A stretch of 20,399 nt of DNA from Bacillota bacterium (GCA_017457585.1 JAFTHD010000201.1:1-20399), one strand, 5' to 3'. Counted from the first letter of the stretch, positions 8,122 to 15,851 are shown. Notes: generated from the sequence alone by a model not told the origin. A program made the numbers and translations.

Positions 8122-8466
8122 GTGAAGGAACCGGAAAAGGCACCTGAAACAGAAGAACCTGCAAAAGAACCTGAAACACCTGAGAAGCCTGCAGAGGAAC
8201 CGAAACCTGTAGAGGCACCGGCAAAGACATCGGAAGTGAAATCGGATGTTAAGGCTGAGCCTCCTGCAAATCGAGAAATGCTCGATGCGATTGTTGAAGA
8301 ACACGGTATTGATGCAGCAATCGATGCGCTGAAGAAGGTGAAGGTCGTTGATCTTAGATCGCTTGCAAGAGAGTATAACGGTGAATTCGGGATCGCAGGA
8401 AGAGAAATCAGAAATGCCAATAAGACGATACTCATCGAAGAGTTCAGAAAGTTCTTTACCAAATAG
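8122..8466 (+). CDS. Pro/Glu-rich linker plus small helical (SAP/Rho-N-like) domain; likely displaced C-terminus of the upstream BMC-H protein
   Basis: The first possible start in this frame is GTG 8122 (114 residues), but the frame is open from 8077 and upstream codons read LGDSPDPEDTPPEPT, the same composition as downstream, so 8122 is probably not a true start. No ribosome binding site precedes it. The product has a repetitive Lys/Glu/Pro linker (about 1-50) and a helical C-terminal domain. That domain ends VVDLRSLAREYN and GIAGREIRNANKTILIEEF, a pattern like SAP or Rho-N domains with a conserved LRxLA and a K-x3-LI element. One extra T at 8077-8078 would join it to the BMC-H frame. It could also be a separate coupled gene. 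I do not claim a biochemical function. Confidence 0.5.
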   Translation: MKEPEKAPETEEPAKEPETPEKPAEEPKPVEAPAKTSEVKSDVKAEPPANREMLDAIVEEHGIDAAIDALKKVKVVDLRSLAREYNGEFGIAGREIRNANKTILIEEFRKFFTK

Positions 8467-8516
8467 AGAACGACAAAATGGCAAGGAAACAAGACTAATT
8501 AAGGAGGAATAACAGT

Positions 8517-10298
8517 ATGGACAACATGGATTATGATCTTCGTTCTGTACAGGAAGTAAGAGATATGGCGAACCTGGGTAATATTGCTACTCAGCAGCTT
8601 GCTACTTACACCGAAGAGCAGATCGACAGAATTATTGTCAACATGGTCCGCGTTGCTGAGGAACATGCTGTAGAGCTGGCACAGATGGCAGTTGAAGAAA
8701 CTGGCTTCGGTAAGGTTGCCGATAAGACTTACAAGAACCATCTGGCGTCAACAATACTGTATCAGTCAATCAGGAACATGAAGACTGCCGGAATCCTCGA
8801 AGAGGACACGGTAAATGGAATCATTAAGATAGCAGAACCTGTAGGATTGGTAATGGGTATCATTCCATCGACAAACCCTACATCAACGGTTATTTACAAG
8901 GCAATCATCGCAATTAAAGCGAGAAATGCAATTGTATTTTCACCACATCCATCAGCAGCAAAGTGTACCCTCAAGGCTGCACAGCTGATGGCAGATGCTG
9001 CCGTACAGGCAGGCGCTCCTGCTAACTCCGTAGCATGCATCAGCATGCCGACAATGCAGGCAACTGATGAACTTATGCACCACAAGAATGTTAAGGTCAT
9101 CATTGCAACAGGCGGCCCTGGAATGGTAAAGGCAGCATACAGCGCTGGTAAGCCGGCACTGGGTGTTGGTGCTGGTAACTCACCGGCATACATCGAGAGA
9201 ACAGCCAACGTTCAGAAGGCTGTTACAAACATCATCACGAGTAAGAGCTTTGACTACGGTACAATTTGCGCATCTGAGCAGTCAATCATCTGCGAAGAGT
9301 GCAACAAGGACGCAGTAATCGCTGAGTTCAAGCGTCAGGGCGGCTACTTCATGTCAGAAGAAGAAACTGACAAGGTTTGCAGACTTCTGTTCAAGAACGG
9401 CCACGCAATGAACGCTAAGTTCGTAGGAAGAAGCCCACAGGTCATCGCAAATGCAGCAGGCATCAGCATTCCTGAAGGTACGAAAGTACTGATCGGCCCA
9501 CAGGGCGGCGTTGGAGATGGATATCCTCTGTCATTTGAGAAGCTGACAACTGTACTTGGATTCTATGTAGTTAAAGATTGGCATGAAGCTTGCGAACTTT
9601 CTAAGGACCTGCTTCAGAATGGTATCGGACATACAATGAGTCTGCATACAGAAGACAGAAACATGGTTCTGGAATTCTCAGCTAAGCCAGCTTCAAGAAT
9701 CGTTGTTAATACAGGAAGCACTATGGGTGGCGTAGGTGCCAGCACAGGATTGGCTCCGGCATTCACACTTGGATGCGGTACATGGGGCGGAAGCTCAGTA
9801 TCTGAGAACGTAACACCACTGCACCTGGTTAACATCAAGAGAGTTGCTTATGGTATCAAGGACGTTACTACGCTGATCGAACAGGATCCGACTTGGACAC
9901 ATACTCCTGAGCTTCAGAGAATCGGCGCTTATGTACAGGCACCGGCACCGGCTCCAGCATACGCACCAGCACCTACATATGCTCCGGCACCAGCACCTAC
10001 ATATGCACCAGCTCCAGCTCCGGCTCCTGCATACGCACCGGCACCGGCTCCTGCACCAGTTGCAAACAACTCAGGATTCGTTTCTTACAGCCCAAGCTGC
10101 GGAGGTTGCGGTACACCGTTCAATCCTTCAAACGTGCTGAATGCTCCATCACCTCAGGATATTCAGGGACAGGGCGTAACGATTCCGGTAGCACCTGCGA
10201 CTGCACCAGCTCCAGCTCCGGATTTGACAAAGCCAATCGACACACAGCAGCTTAACGCAATGATCGAATCAATGACGAAGGCTCTGAGAGGAGAATAG
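8517..10298 (+). CDS. cutF: CoA-acylating acetaldehyde dehydrogenase with long Ala/Pro linker and C-terminal encapsulation peptide
   Basis: The enzyme oxidises acetaldehyde with CoA and NAD+ to acetyl-CoA inside the compartment (EutE/PduP/CutF type). The catalytic Cys251 is in FDYGTICASEQ. The nucleotide-binding region includes IIPSTNPTSTVIYKAI and ATGGPGMVKAAYSAGKPALGVGAGN. The dehydrogenase part ends near residue 472. The roughly 120 further residues make the protein 593 long, against about 460-520 for many relatives. They comprise a 40-residue Ala/Pro/Tyr repeat (475-514), a segment with SCGGCG, another Ala/Pro stretch, and a terminal amphipathic helix (IDTQQLNAMIESMTKALRGE) that looks like an encapsulation peptide. 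The start has an AAGGAGGAAT ribosome binding site. A single base separates its stop from pduL. Confidence 0.93.
   Translation: MDNMDYDLRSVQEVRDMANLGNIATQQLATYTEEQIDRIIVNMVRVAEEHAVELAQMAVEETGFGKVADKTYKNHLASTILYQSIRNMKTAGILEEDTVNGIIKIAEPVGLVMGIIPSTNPTSTVIYKAIIAIKARNAIVFSPHPSAAKCTLKAAQLMADAAVQAGAPANSVACISMPTMQATDELMHHKNVKVIIATGGPGMVKAAYSAGKPALGVGAGNSPAYIERTANVQKAVTNIITSKSFDYGTICASEQSIICEECNKDAVIAEFKRQGGYFMSEEETDKVCRLLFKNGHAMNAKFVGRSPQVIANAAGISIPEGTKVLIGPQGGVGDGYPLSFEKLTTVLGFYVVKDWHEACELSKDLLQNGIGHTMSLHTEDRNMVLEFSAKPASRIVVNTGSTMGGVGASTGLAPAFTLGCGTWGGSSVSENVTPLHLVNIKRVAYGIKDVTTLIEQDPTWTHTPELQRIGAYVQAPAPAPAYAPAPTYAPAPAPTYAPAPAPAPAYAPAPAPAPVANNSGFVSYSPSCGGCGTPFNPSNVLNAPSPQDIQGQGVTIPVAPATAPAPAPDLTKPIDTQQLNAMIESMTKALRGE
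9939..10058 (+). repeat. Coding Ala/Pro/Tyr repeat in the aldehyde dehydrogenase linker
   Basis: Forty codons encode imperfect repeats of APAPAPAY and APAPTY. The DNA copies vary at third positions, so this is a conserved low-complexity peptide rather than a recent DNA expansion. It probably works as a stiff spacer between enzyme and targeting helix. Confidence 0.85.
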
Positions 10299-10299
10299 T

Positions 10300-10983
10300 A
10301 TGGCACAGGAATATGAAGCTTTACTGAAACAGATTCTGGAAGCGGCTGCCTCCTACAATAACGGTGGCGCTGCGCCGACTGGATGTGCACCAGCACAGAA
10401 TCAGCCGTGTGGACTGGAACCTATTCCGGTAGGGATATCCAACAGACATATTCATCTGTCACAGGCAGACTTGGATACGCTGTTCGGACCAGGCCATGAG
10501 CTGACCAGGATCAAGGATCTGAAACAGCCGGGACAGTTCGCCTGCAAAGAGACACTTACAGTAGTTGGACCGAAAGGTGCAATCGAAAAGATTCGTGTTC
10601 TCGGACCGGTTCGTAAGGCAACGCAGGTTGAACTTTTACTTGGAGATTCATTCAAGGTTGGTGTTAAACCACCGATCAGAATGTCCGGAGACCTGGCAGG
10701 GACACCTGGGGTAACTCTTGTAGGCCCTAAAGGGACTGTAGTCCTGTCAGAAGGCACGATGGTTGCACAGAGACACATTCATATGACTGCAGCAGAAGCT
10801 GCGGCATACGGCGTTCACGACGGCCAGATCGTATCCATCGAATTCGGTGGAACGAGAAGCGGTGTTCTGAACAATGTGGCCATCAGGGCCGGAGAAGGTC
10901 ATGCGCTGGAATGTCATGTAGATACTGAGGAAGCCAATGCACTGGCAATCACTTCAGACACGACATTTAAGCTTATCAAGTAA
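10300..10983 (+). CDS. pduL: PduL-type phosphotransacetylase with N-terminal encapsulation peptide
   Basis: PduL converts acetyl-CoA and phosphate to acetyl-phosphate and free CoA, recycling CoA within the shell. The 227-residue product has the two zinc-binding motifs NRHIHL (48-53, His50 and His52) and RHIHM (158-162, His159 and His161), in two beta-barrel halves. The first 20 residues (AQEYEALLKQILEAAASYN) form a predicted amphipathic helix of the kind that targets PduL to the lumen. A Gly/Ala/Pro linker (about 20-40) separates it from the enzyme. Start and stop are tightly packed against neighbours, with a GAGAGGAGA ribosome binding site in the end of the dehydrogenase gene. Confidence 0.94.
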   Translation: MAQEYEALLKQILEAAASYNNGGAAPTGCAPAQNQPCGLEPIPVGISNRHIHLSQADLDTLFGPGHELTRIKDLKQPGQFACKETLTVVGPKGAIEKIRVLGPVRKATQVELLLGDSFKVGVKPPIRMSGDLAGTPGVTLVGPKGTVVLSEGTMVAQRHIHMTAAEAAAYGVHDGQIVSIEFGGTRSGVLNNVAIRAGEGHALECHVDTEEANALAITSDTTFKLIK

Positions 10984-11050
10984 ACGGTAATCAATACACA
11001 TATAGAAACATAGTAAATGAACAGTTTTCAGAAACAGGAGGAAACTAAAA

Positions 11051-11356
11051 ATGGCAAAATATGATGCATTAGGAATGATCGAAACCAAAGGTCTGATTGG
11101 CTCAATCGAAGCAGCAGATGCTATGGTTAAGGCTGCAAATGTTTACCTTATCGGTAAGAACTTCGTTGGTGGCGGACTGGTTACAGTAATGGTTAGAGGA
11201 GACGTTGGCGCTTGCAAGGCATCCGTAGATGCAGGTGCTGCTGCAGCTCAGAGAGTAGGCGAACTGCTTCACGCTCACGTTATTCCAAGACCTCACATCG
11301 AAGTTGAAGAGATCCTTCCGGATCCTAAGAACCCTCAGCTTCCAGATCAGGGCTAA
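11051..11356 (+). CDS. eutM: PduA/EutM-type BMC-H hexameric shell protein
   Basis: This is a major shell protein candidate of 101 residues: [30 protein letters not shown], pore loop [28 protein letters not shown] and [15 protein letters not shown]. The pore loop has three glycines (VGGGL) in place of KIGSG, shared in type with the other BMC-H of this operon. The strong AACAGGAGGAAAC ribosome binding site suggests high expression. It is the last gene of the operon, followed 41 bp later by a strong terminator. PduA and EutM cannot be told apart safely by eye. Confidence 0.93.
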   Translation: MAKYDALGMIETKGLIGSIEAADAMVKAANVYLIGKNFVGGGLVTVMVRGDVGACKASVDAGAAAAQRVGELLHAHVIPRPHIEVEEILPDPKNPQLPDQG

Positions 11357-11397
11357 TTCTTATCGGATTACAAACTCCAGATAGAACATGATATTTG

Positions 11398-11428
11398 GCG
11401 CAGGCAGGAACCCTGCCTGCGCTTTTTT
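11398..11428 (+). terminator. Rho-independent terminator of the microcompartment operon
   Basis: A perfect 11-bp GC-rich stem (GCGCAGGCAGG with CCTGCCTGCGC), a 3-base loop (AAC) and a run of six T. Confidence 0.95.
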
Positions 11429-11505
11429 CACAAGGCTATTTTGCATTTCCACAGGGATGGTTAGCTGATAGCTTAGTTTGTTGTAATCTGAAAGGATAAC
11501 TTGAA

Positions 11506-12048
11506 ATGAATAAGAAGATACTGGTTCTGACAGGCAGCCCGCGTGAAGGTGGAAACACCGACCAGTTAGCGGATGCTTTTATTCGTGGTGTCCTTGAAGC
11601 AGGCAATCAGGTGTATCGATTCGATGCAGGCAGAAAGCAGGTCGAGCAGTGTGTAGGCTGTGAGACATGTGCTTCCAGCGGCATGTGCGCCGTATATGAC
11701 GATTTCACAGAACTTGCAGATTATATGAGATACGCAGATGCCATCGCGATCTTTACACCGCTTTACTGGTACAATTGGCCAGGTAAGCTGAAGTCAGCGA
11801 TCGACAGATTTTATTGTTTCTTCTGCTCGAAACAGTACACAAACATCAAGGAGAGCATACTCGTAGCCTGCGCTGGCGACACGAAAATGCATATCTTTGA
11901 ACCGCTGATTGGAGCATATGAGAGGACAGCGAAGCTCCTTAAATGGGAAAACAAAGGTCACATTGTTATCCCAGGAGTCATGAAAGCAGGCGAAATTCAG
12001 AACACACCTGCTATTGCAGGAATGGAAAAGATCGGAAGATACTTTTAA
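11506..12048 (+). CDS. NAD(P)H-dependent FMN reductase / iron-sulfur flavoprotein-like protein
   Basis: The 180-residue flavodoxin-fold protein starts KKILVLTGSPREGGNTDQLADAF, a phosphate-binding loop for FMN. It carries a compact cysteine cluster near residue 50 (QCVGCETCASSGMC) as found in iron-sulfur flavoproteins of anaerobes, and a PLYWYNWPGKLKSAIDR segment typical of the family. It may supply electrons to quinones, O2 or the flavodiiron protein encoded just downstream; the substrate cannot be told. It is separated from the compartment operon by a terminator and lies 15 bp before the next gene, so it forms a two-gene unit with it. Confidence 0.85.
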   Translation: MNKKILVLTGSPREGGNTDQLADAFIRGVLEAGNQVYRFDAGRKQVEQCVGCETCASSGMCAVYDDFTELADYMRYADAIAIFTPLYWYNWPGKLKSAIDRFYCFFCSKQYTNIKESILVACAGDTKMHIFEPLIGAYERTAKLLKWENKGHIVIPGVMKAGEIQNTPAIAGMEKIGRYF

Positions 12049-12063
12049 TCAGGGAGGATAAAT

Positions 12064-14628
12064 ATGAGTACGATGGAGCTTAAAAAGAACCTCTATTGGA
12101 CAGGGATCCTGGATCCGGATCTGGAAGTATTCGACATCATTATGCATACCGATTTTGGTACGACGTACAATTCGTACCTGCTCAAGGGCAGCGAAAAAAC
12201 TGCTCTTTTTGAAACGGCGAAGGAGAAATGGGCGGATGAGTACATCGCTCAGCTTCAGACGCTGGTTAACATTCAGGATATAGACTATCTCATCGTCAAC
12301 CATACGGAACCTGATCATGCAGGTACGGCTGAGCGCATCATAGATCTGAATCCTGGAATCAAACTTGTAGGAACACCAACAGCGCTTGGATTTATGAAGG
12401 CTGTAAGCAACCGTGAATTCAGTTCGATTCCGGTTAATGACGGCGATATACTGCCGCTCGGTGATAAGACTCTGGAATTTATCATCGTACCGAATCTCCA
12501 TTGGCCGGATACGATGTGGACATACATCCGCGAGGACAAGGTGCTGGTTCCATGCGATTCCTTTGGAAATCATTACAGTCATCCGGGAATACTCCAGTCT
12601 ACCGTTACGGACATAGACAATTCCATGAGGATGATGAAGTATTACTACGATAATATCATCGGACCATTTAAGCCGTACGTTCTCGATGCACTGGAAAAGA
12701 TCAAGGATAAGCAGATCGACATGATCTGTCCGGGTCACGGACCTGTTCTTGATACGGATATTCCGCACTGGATCGAAGTGTACAGAGAATGGTCAACGGA
12801 GATTAATCCAAATCAGCATCCTGTAGTTGTAATGCCGTATGTGGCAGCTTACGGATATACGAAGCTACTGGCAGACACGATCTCAGAGGGAATCCGCAAG
12901 GCATGTCCTGATGTGGAAATCAAGGCATATGACATGGTCTATGCGGACGCTGGTGAGGTAGTAGGGGAGATGTACTGGGCAGACGGTCTGCTCTTCGGTA
13001 CACCGACCGTTCTCGGTGAGGCGCTTAAGCCGATCTGGGATCTTACCACATCAATCTTTGCAGGCACACACGGTGGTAAGCCGGCATCCGCTTTCGGCGC
13101 ATATGGATGGTCAGGTGAGGGCGTTCCTCATCTGATCGAGCGACTCCATCAGCTTAATATGGATGTCTACAAAGACGGTTTCCGCGTTCAGTTCAAGCCT
13201 TCAGCAGTTGAACTGCAGCAGGCCTTTGATTTCGGATACGGATTCGGACTTAAAGCAAAGGCGCATTGGGATGCAAGCAAGGCTCCTGCAAAGTCCGCAC
13301 CGGCAGCAGGCGGCACACAGGCATGGAAATGCCTCGTTTGCGGAGAAGTCGTATATGGAGATGTTCCACCGACTTCATGTCCGATTTGCGGAGTTGGACC
13401 TGAGCAGTTCGTACCTGTAACGGTGGCAGATACGGGATTCACCAGCAATGAACCTGTTAACATCGTAGTAGTTGGCGGTGGCGTTGCCGCTCTTACTGCA
13501 GCAGAAGCAGCAAGAGAAAGAAATAAGGCGGCAACCATTGAGGTCATCACCAATGAGGAACTACCTTGCTATAACAGGCCGATGCTGACAAAGAATATTC
13601 TGGCAAAACCGGACGTACTTGGGTTTATAACCAAGTCACCGGAGTGGTATGTCAATAATAATATTATGGTAACCTTCGCAACAGCAGTTACCAGCGTGGA
13701 CCCGGCAGCTAAGAGAATTACCCTGTCTGACGGATCTTTCAGAAACTATGACAGGCTCGTATACGCTGCAGGCGCAGAGAGCTTCGTACCGCCGATTCCA
13801 GGTGCTGATCAGCCTTTCGTTAAGGTTATCCGCAAGGTTTCTGATGTCATTGCAATCCAGAACATGCTTCCACATGTAAACGATATCGTTATGATCGGTG
13901 GCGGCGTTCTCGGACTTGAGGCTGCTTCAGAGTTTATCAAGACAGGAAGAAGGGTAACCATCGTTGAGATGGCACCGCTTCTCATGGGAAGACAGCTCGA
14001 CGACAGGGGATCAAGATTCCTTAAGGCAGCAGCGGAGACGAAGGGGATCCGCGTGATCACCGGTGCAAAGATTGAAGGCATCGATGCAGACGGTGTAAGG
14101 CTGAGCACTGAGAAACTGCCGGCACAGCTTGTCATTCTTTCCACTGGAACGAAGGCAAATCTGCAGGTTCTCAAGGATGCAGGCGCAGATGCGGAACGTT
14201 TCATAAATGTTAATGACAGAATGGAGACTTCACTGCCAGATGTATATGCTGCAGGTGATGTAGCCGCATGCGGCGGAGTATCCATAGGTATATGGAACCA
14301 GGCCGTAGAAATGGGACGTGTTGCCGGCGCCAATGCCGCAGGAGACAGCCTCGTATATGAGGGCATCACTCCGGCAGTCAGCTTCACGGGATTTGGGATT
14401 GATTTGTTTGCCCTTGGTGATAATGGCAAGAAAGAAAATGAAATTTATAAGACAATCGAAGTAGATGATCCAAGGACTTTGACCTACAGAAAGTTTTATT
14501 TCCTCCACGATGTTTTCGTAGGAGCCGTAATTATCGGAGATACGTCCATCAGCGCAAAGGTGCTGGAGGCTTATCAGAATCATGCTGATGTTGAAACGGC
14601 TATCGCCATGTTTCACGGGTGGAAGTAG
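12064..14628 (+). CDS. fdpF: Class F flavodiiron protein: metallo-beta-lactamase + flavodoxin + rubredoxin + NADH:rubredoxin reductase fusion
   Basis: This 854-residue fusion reduces O2 to water (and perhaps NO) directly with NAD(P)H. Diiron ligands are all present: His80, Glu82, Asp84 and His85 in HTEPDHAG, His146, Asp165 and His225, matching the classic flavodiiron set. A flavodoxin domain covers about 258-400. A short-spaced rubredoxin follows with Cys423, 426, 439 and 442. The C-terminal NADH:rubredoxin reductase (about 466-854) has two dinucleotide-binding motifs (VVVGGGVAALTAAE; MIGGGVLGLEAASE) and the FAD motif VYAAGDVAAC. The layout matches the FdpF protein described in Clostridioides difficile. 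Next to an O2-sensitive glycyl radical operon it plausibly protects CutC. A GGGAGGAT ribosome binding site precedes the ATG. Confidence 0.93.
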   Translation: MSTMELKKNLYWTGILDPDLEVFDIIMHTDFGTTYNSYLLKGSEKTALFETAKEKWADEYIAQLQTLVNIQDIDYLIVNHTEPDHAGTAERIIDLNPGIKLVGTPTALGFMKAVSNREFSSIPVNDGDILPLGDKTLEFIIVPNLHWPDTMWTYIREDKVLVPCDSFGNHYSHPGILQSTVTDIDNSMRMMKYYYDNIIGPFKPYVLDALEKIKDKQIDMICPGHGPVLDTDIPHWIEVYREWSTEINPNQHPVVVMPYVAAYGYTKLLADTISEGIRKACPDVEIKAYDMVYADAGEVVGEMYWADGLLFGTPTVLGEALKPIWDLTTSIFAGTHGGKPASAFGAYGWSGEGVPHLIERLHQLNMDVYKDGFRVQFKPSAVELQQAFDFGYGFGLKAKAHWDASKAPAKSAPAAGGTQAWKCLVCGEVVYGDVPPTSCPICGVGPEQFVPVTVADTGFTSNEPVNIVVVGGGVAALTAAEAARERNKAATIEVITNEELPCYNRPMLTKNILAKPDVLGFITKSPEWYVNNNIMVTFATAVTSVDPAAKRITLSDGSFRNYDRLVYAAGAESFVPPIPGADQPFVKVIRKVSDVIAIQNMLPHVNDIVMIGGGVLGLEAASEFIKTGRRVTIVEMAPLLMGRQLDDRGSRFLKAAAETKGIRVITGAKIEGIDADGVRLSTEKLPAQLVILSTGTKANLQVLKDAGADAERFINVNDRMETSLPDVYAAGDVAACGGVSIGIWNQAVEMGRVAGANAAGDSLVYEGITPAVSFTGFGIDLFALGDNGKKENEIYKTIEVDDPRTLTYRKFYFLHDVFVGAVIIGDTSISAKVLEAYQNHADVETAIAMFHGWK

Positions 14629-14659
14629 AATTAAAATGGGGAACAGACAGTAGTGTGCG

Positions 14660-14685
14660 AGAGAGGCGAACATCGCCTCTCTTTT
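14660..14685 (+). terminator. Rho-independent terminator after the flavodiiron gene
   Basis: A 10-bp perfect stem (AGAGAGGCGA with TCGCCTCTCT) with an ACA loop, ending in a short T run (TTTT). Confidence 0.85.
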
Positions 14686-14763
14686 GTTATCGTGACAAGA
14701 GCCCGTAGTAACGCTGTCTCCTGTAAATACGTTGTAGATAAATTGTAGTTAAAGAGAATGTTT

Positions 14764-14988
14764 ACCAGAAAAGAATCCTTTTTTCAGATTTTGGTAGTTT
14801 TTCACCATATTATCAATTCTGATGTCACATATGGTAATAATTCTAACGATTGTTGCCTCTTTCCTACCATTTTTTATCTGATTTTTTCGTATATGGTCGA
14901 AGAGCGTCTTGTTACAACCATAAATGAATTAACTATTTCGTTTATGGTAAATAATCACCATATTTCACAGAACGCGTCTGATTTTGGT
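14764..14988. repeat. Array of five 32-bp interrupted palindromes (ACCA...TGGT)
   Basis: Five units of exactly 32 bp start at 14764, 14804, 14866, 14917 and 14957. Each begins ACCA and ends TGGT, with 24 variable bases between. Inverted arms are longest in the second unit (ACCATAT/ATATGGT, 7 bp) and fourth (ACCATAAA/TTTATGGT, 8 bp). Gaps between units are 8, 30, 19 and 8 bases. Spacing within units is constant, which argues for a protein-binding or recombination site rather than chance. The interiors are not alike, so this is not a CRISPR array or simple tandem repeat. It lies between two convergent genes and is therefore not an ordinary promoter operator. I know of no match. Confidence 0.75.
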
Positions 14989-15084
14989 AGGTGATATTTG
15001 GATGACTATAGGCCCTTCGAAAATCGACTTCTCTGAACCCATTCGTAATTGCATCCGGTGATAGAATTAATATTTTTCTTCGTT

Positions 15085-15735
15085 CTAAAGTGTTGCGCCG
15101 CGGCAGGGCTTCATTTGCTGTGAGGCAGCAAGCACCTCAGCTTTTTGCAGAGAGTCATGCCCAAAGAAGCTGACAAATACTTCGAAAATATCCTTAATGT
15201 AATCCGGATTCAATTTGATATCGCGAAGAATCATCTGCAGCGTTGTATCGGAACGGAATACCAGTTCGCTCGTAATGTAGACCTCAATTGGTACCGTATT
15301 CTCAACAGGGTCGAAGGCACGACCGAGACCAGCCAGAGCGGGGAATTCGGATGCAAACTTATTCTGGGACGCCATCATCAGTGGAACAATCTGCTGAATT
15401 AGAGAATGAATCTCAGGATCTGACGGAAGCTGGGACGTATCCTTCATATAGGCGTATCTCTCTGCCATGAAGTTCCTGTCAGTATGTATCGCAACGGTAA
15501 GGTCGCTTCTATATAAGCCCAGCGTATCAGAGTTCATGGCGCTGTGCTGGCTGTAACGAACCTGATAAAAGGCCTCAAACTCTTCTTCGTCAAGATGTTT
15601 TCCTTGCGCAGTGCGCATTTCACGCATCATGTTCCATTCCAAATCAACGATCTCGTAGATAATCGCATCTCTGAGAGCATCTGCTCTGATGTAATCGCGC
15701 TGGCGTTCCAGTGTAATCTCATTCTTGTTTGCCAT
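15085..15735 (-). CDS. Conserved hypothetical protein, DUF4125-like
   Basis: The 216-residue product starts MANKNEITLERQRDYIRADALRD, with no signal peptide or membrane segment. The segment VDLEWNMMREMRTAQ, then a FYQVRYSQH motif, and LYRSDLTVAIHTDRNFMAERYAYMKDTS resembles, from memory, the E-W, R-x-SQ and SY-x-DL-x-A-x3-GRN-x3-EKYA pattern of the DUF4125 family. The C-terminal half (about 110-216) is less familiar. The start at 15735 has an AGGAGGA ribosome binding site 6-7 bases upstream; a longer frame up to 15762 overlaps the promoter and is rejected. Function is unknown. It has its own promoter and is not part of a visible operon. Confidence 0.7.
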   Translation of the reverse strand: MANKNEITLERQRDYIRADALRDAIIYEIVDLEWNMMREMRTAQGKHLDEEEFEAFYQVRYSQHSAMNSDTLGLYRSDLTVAIHTDRNFMAERYAYMKDTSQLPSDPEIHSLIQQIVPLMMASQNKFASEFPALAGLGRAFDPVENTVPIEVYITSELVFRSDTTLQMILRDIKLNPDYIKDIFEVFVSFFGHDSLQKAEVLAASQQMKPCRGATL

Positions 15736-15741
15736 AAGAAT

Positions 15742-15747
15742 CCTCCT
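15742..15747 (-). promoter_or_regulatory. Ribosome binding site that decides the start of the DUF4125-like gene
   Basis: AGGAGG on the minus strand, 6 bases from the ATG at 15735. It supports this start over the longer frame reaching 15762. Confidence 0.75.
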
Positions 15748-15766
15748 GACTATCAATTGCAAGTTG

Positions 15767-15775
15767 ATTATACCA
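15767..15775 (-). promoter_or_regulatory. Extended -10 promoter of the DUF4125-like gene
   Basis: On the minus strand TGGTATAAT gives a perfect -10 with the TGn extension, about 30 bases before the ATG. A TTGACA at 15785-15790 lies only 12 bases upstream, too close for a normal -35, so the promoter is best read as an extended -10 type. Confidence 0.6.
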
Positions 15776-15851
15776 CGAAAGTACTGTCAATCAGTAGATT
15801 GTTATTGAATTTAAGTTATCCTTTACCGTTGGAGGCTGTACGGCCGCATGA

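Larger units (their letters stand above)
14629..15084. other. Convergent intergenic region of 456 bases
   Basis: It holds the flavodiiron terminator, an AT-rich lead, the five-unit palindrome array, and then about 95 bases (14989-15084) in which I see no gene, hairpin or promoter. A 78-codon open frame across the array (14758-14994) has no ribosome binding site and is not supported. No clear terminator is visible for the minus-strand gene that ends at 15085. Confidence 0.7.

Noticed and set aside
11363..11490. Inverted GATTACAAAC / GTTTGTTGTAATC pair flanking the operon terminator
   Set aside because: The copies are imperfect and about 100 bases apart, with no transposase or target duplication; likely chance in AT-rich DNA.
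14764..14988. CRISPR array
   Set aside because: Only the unit ends are conserved and unit interiors differ; gaps vary from 8 to 30 bases. No cas genes are in the window.
14758..14994. 78-codon open frame over the palindrome array
   Set aside because: No ribosome binding site, odd composition, and the array units fall in different codon phases, so it does not behave as a coding repeat.
15785..15790. TTGACA as -35 of the DUF4125-like gene
   Set aside because: It is a perfect hexamer, but only 12 bases separate it from the -10, too short for sigma-70 contact.
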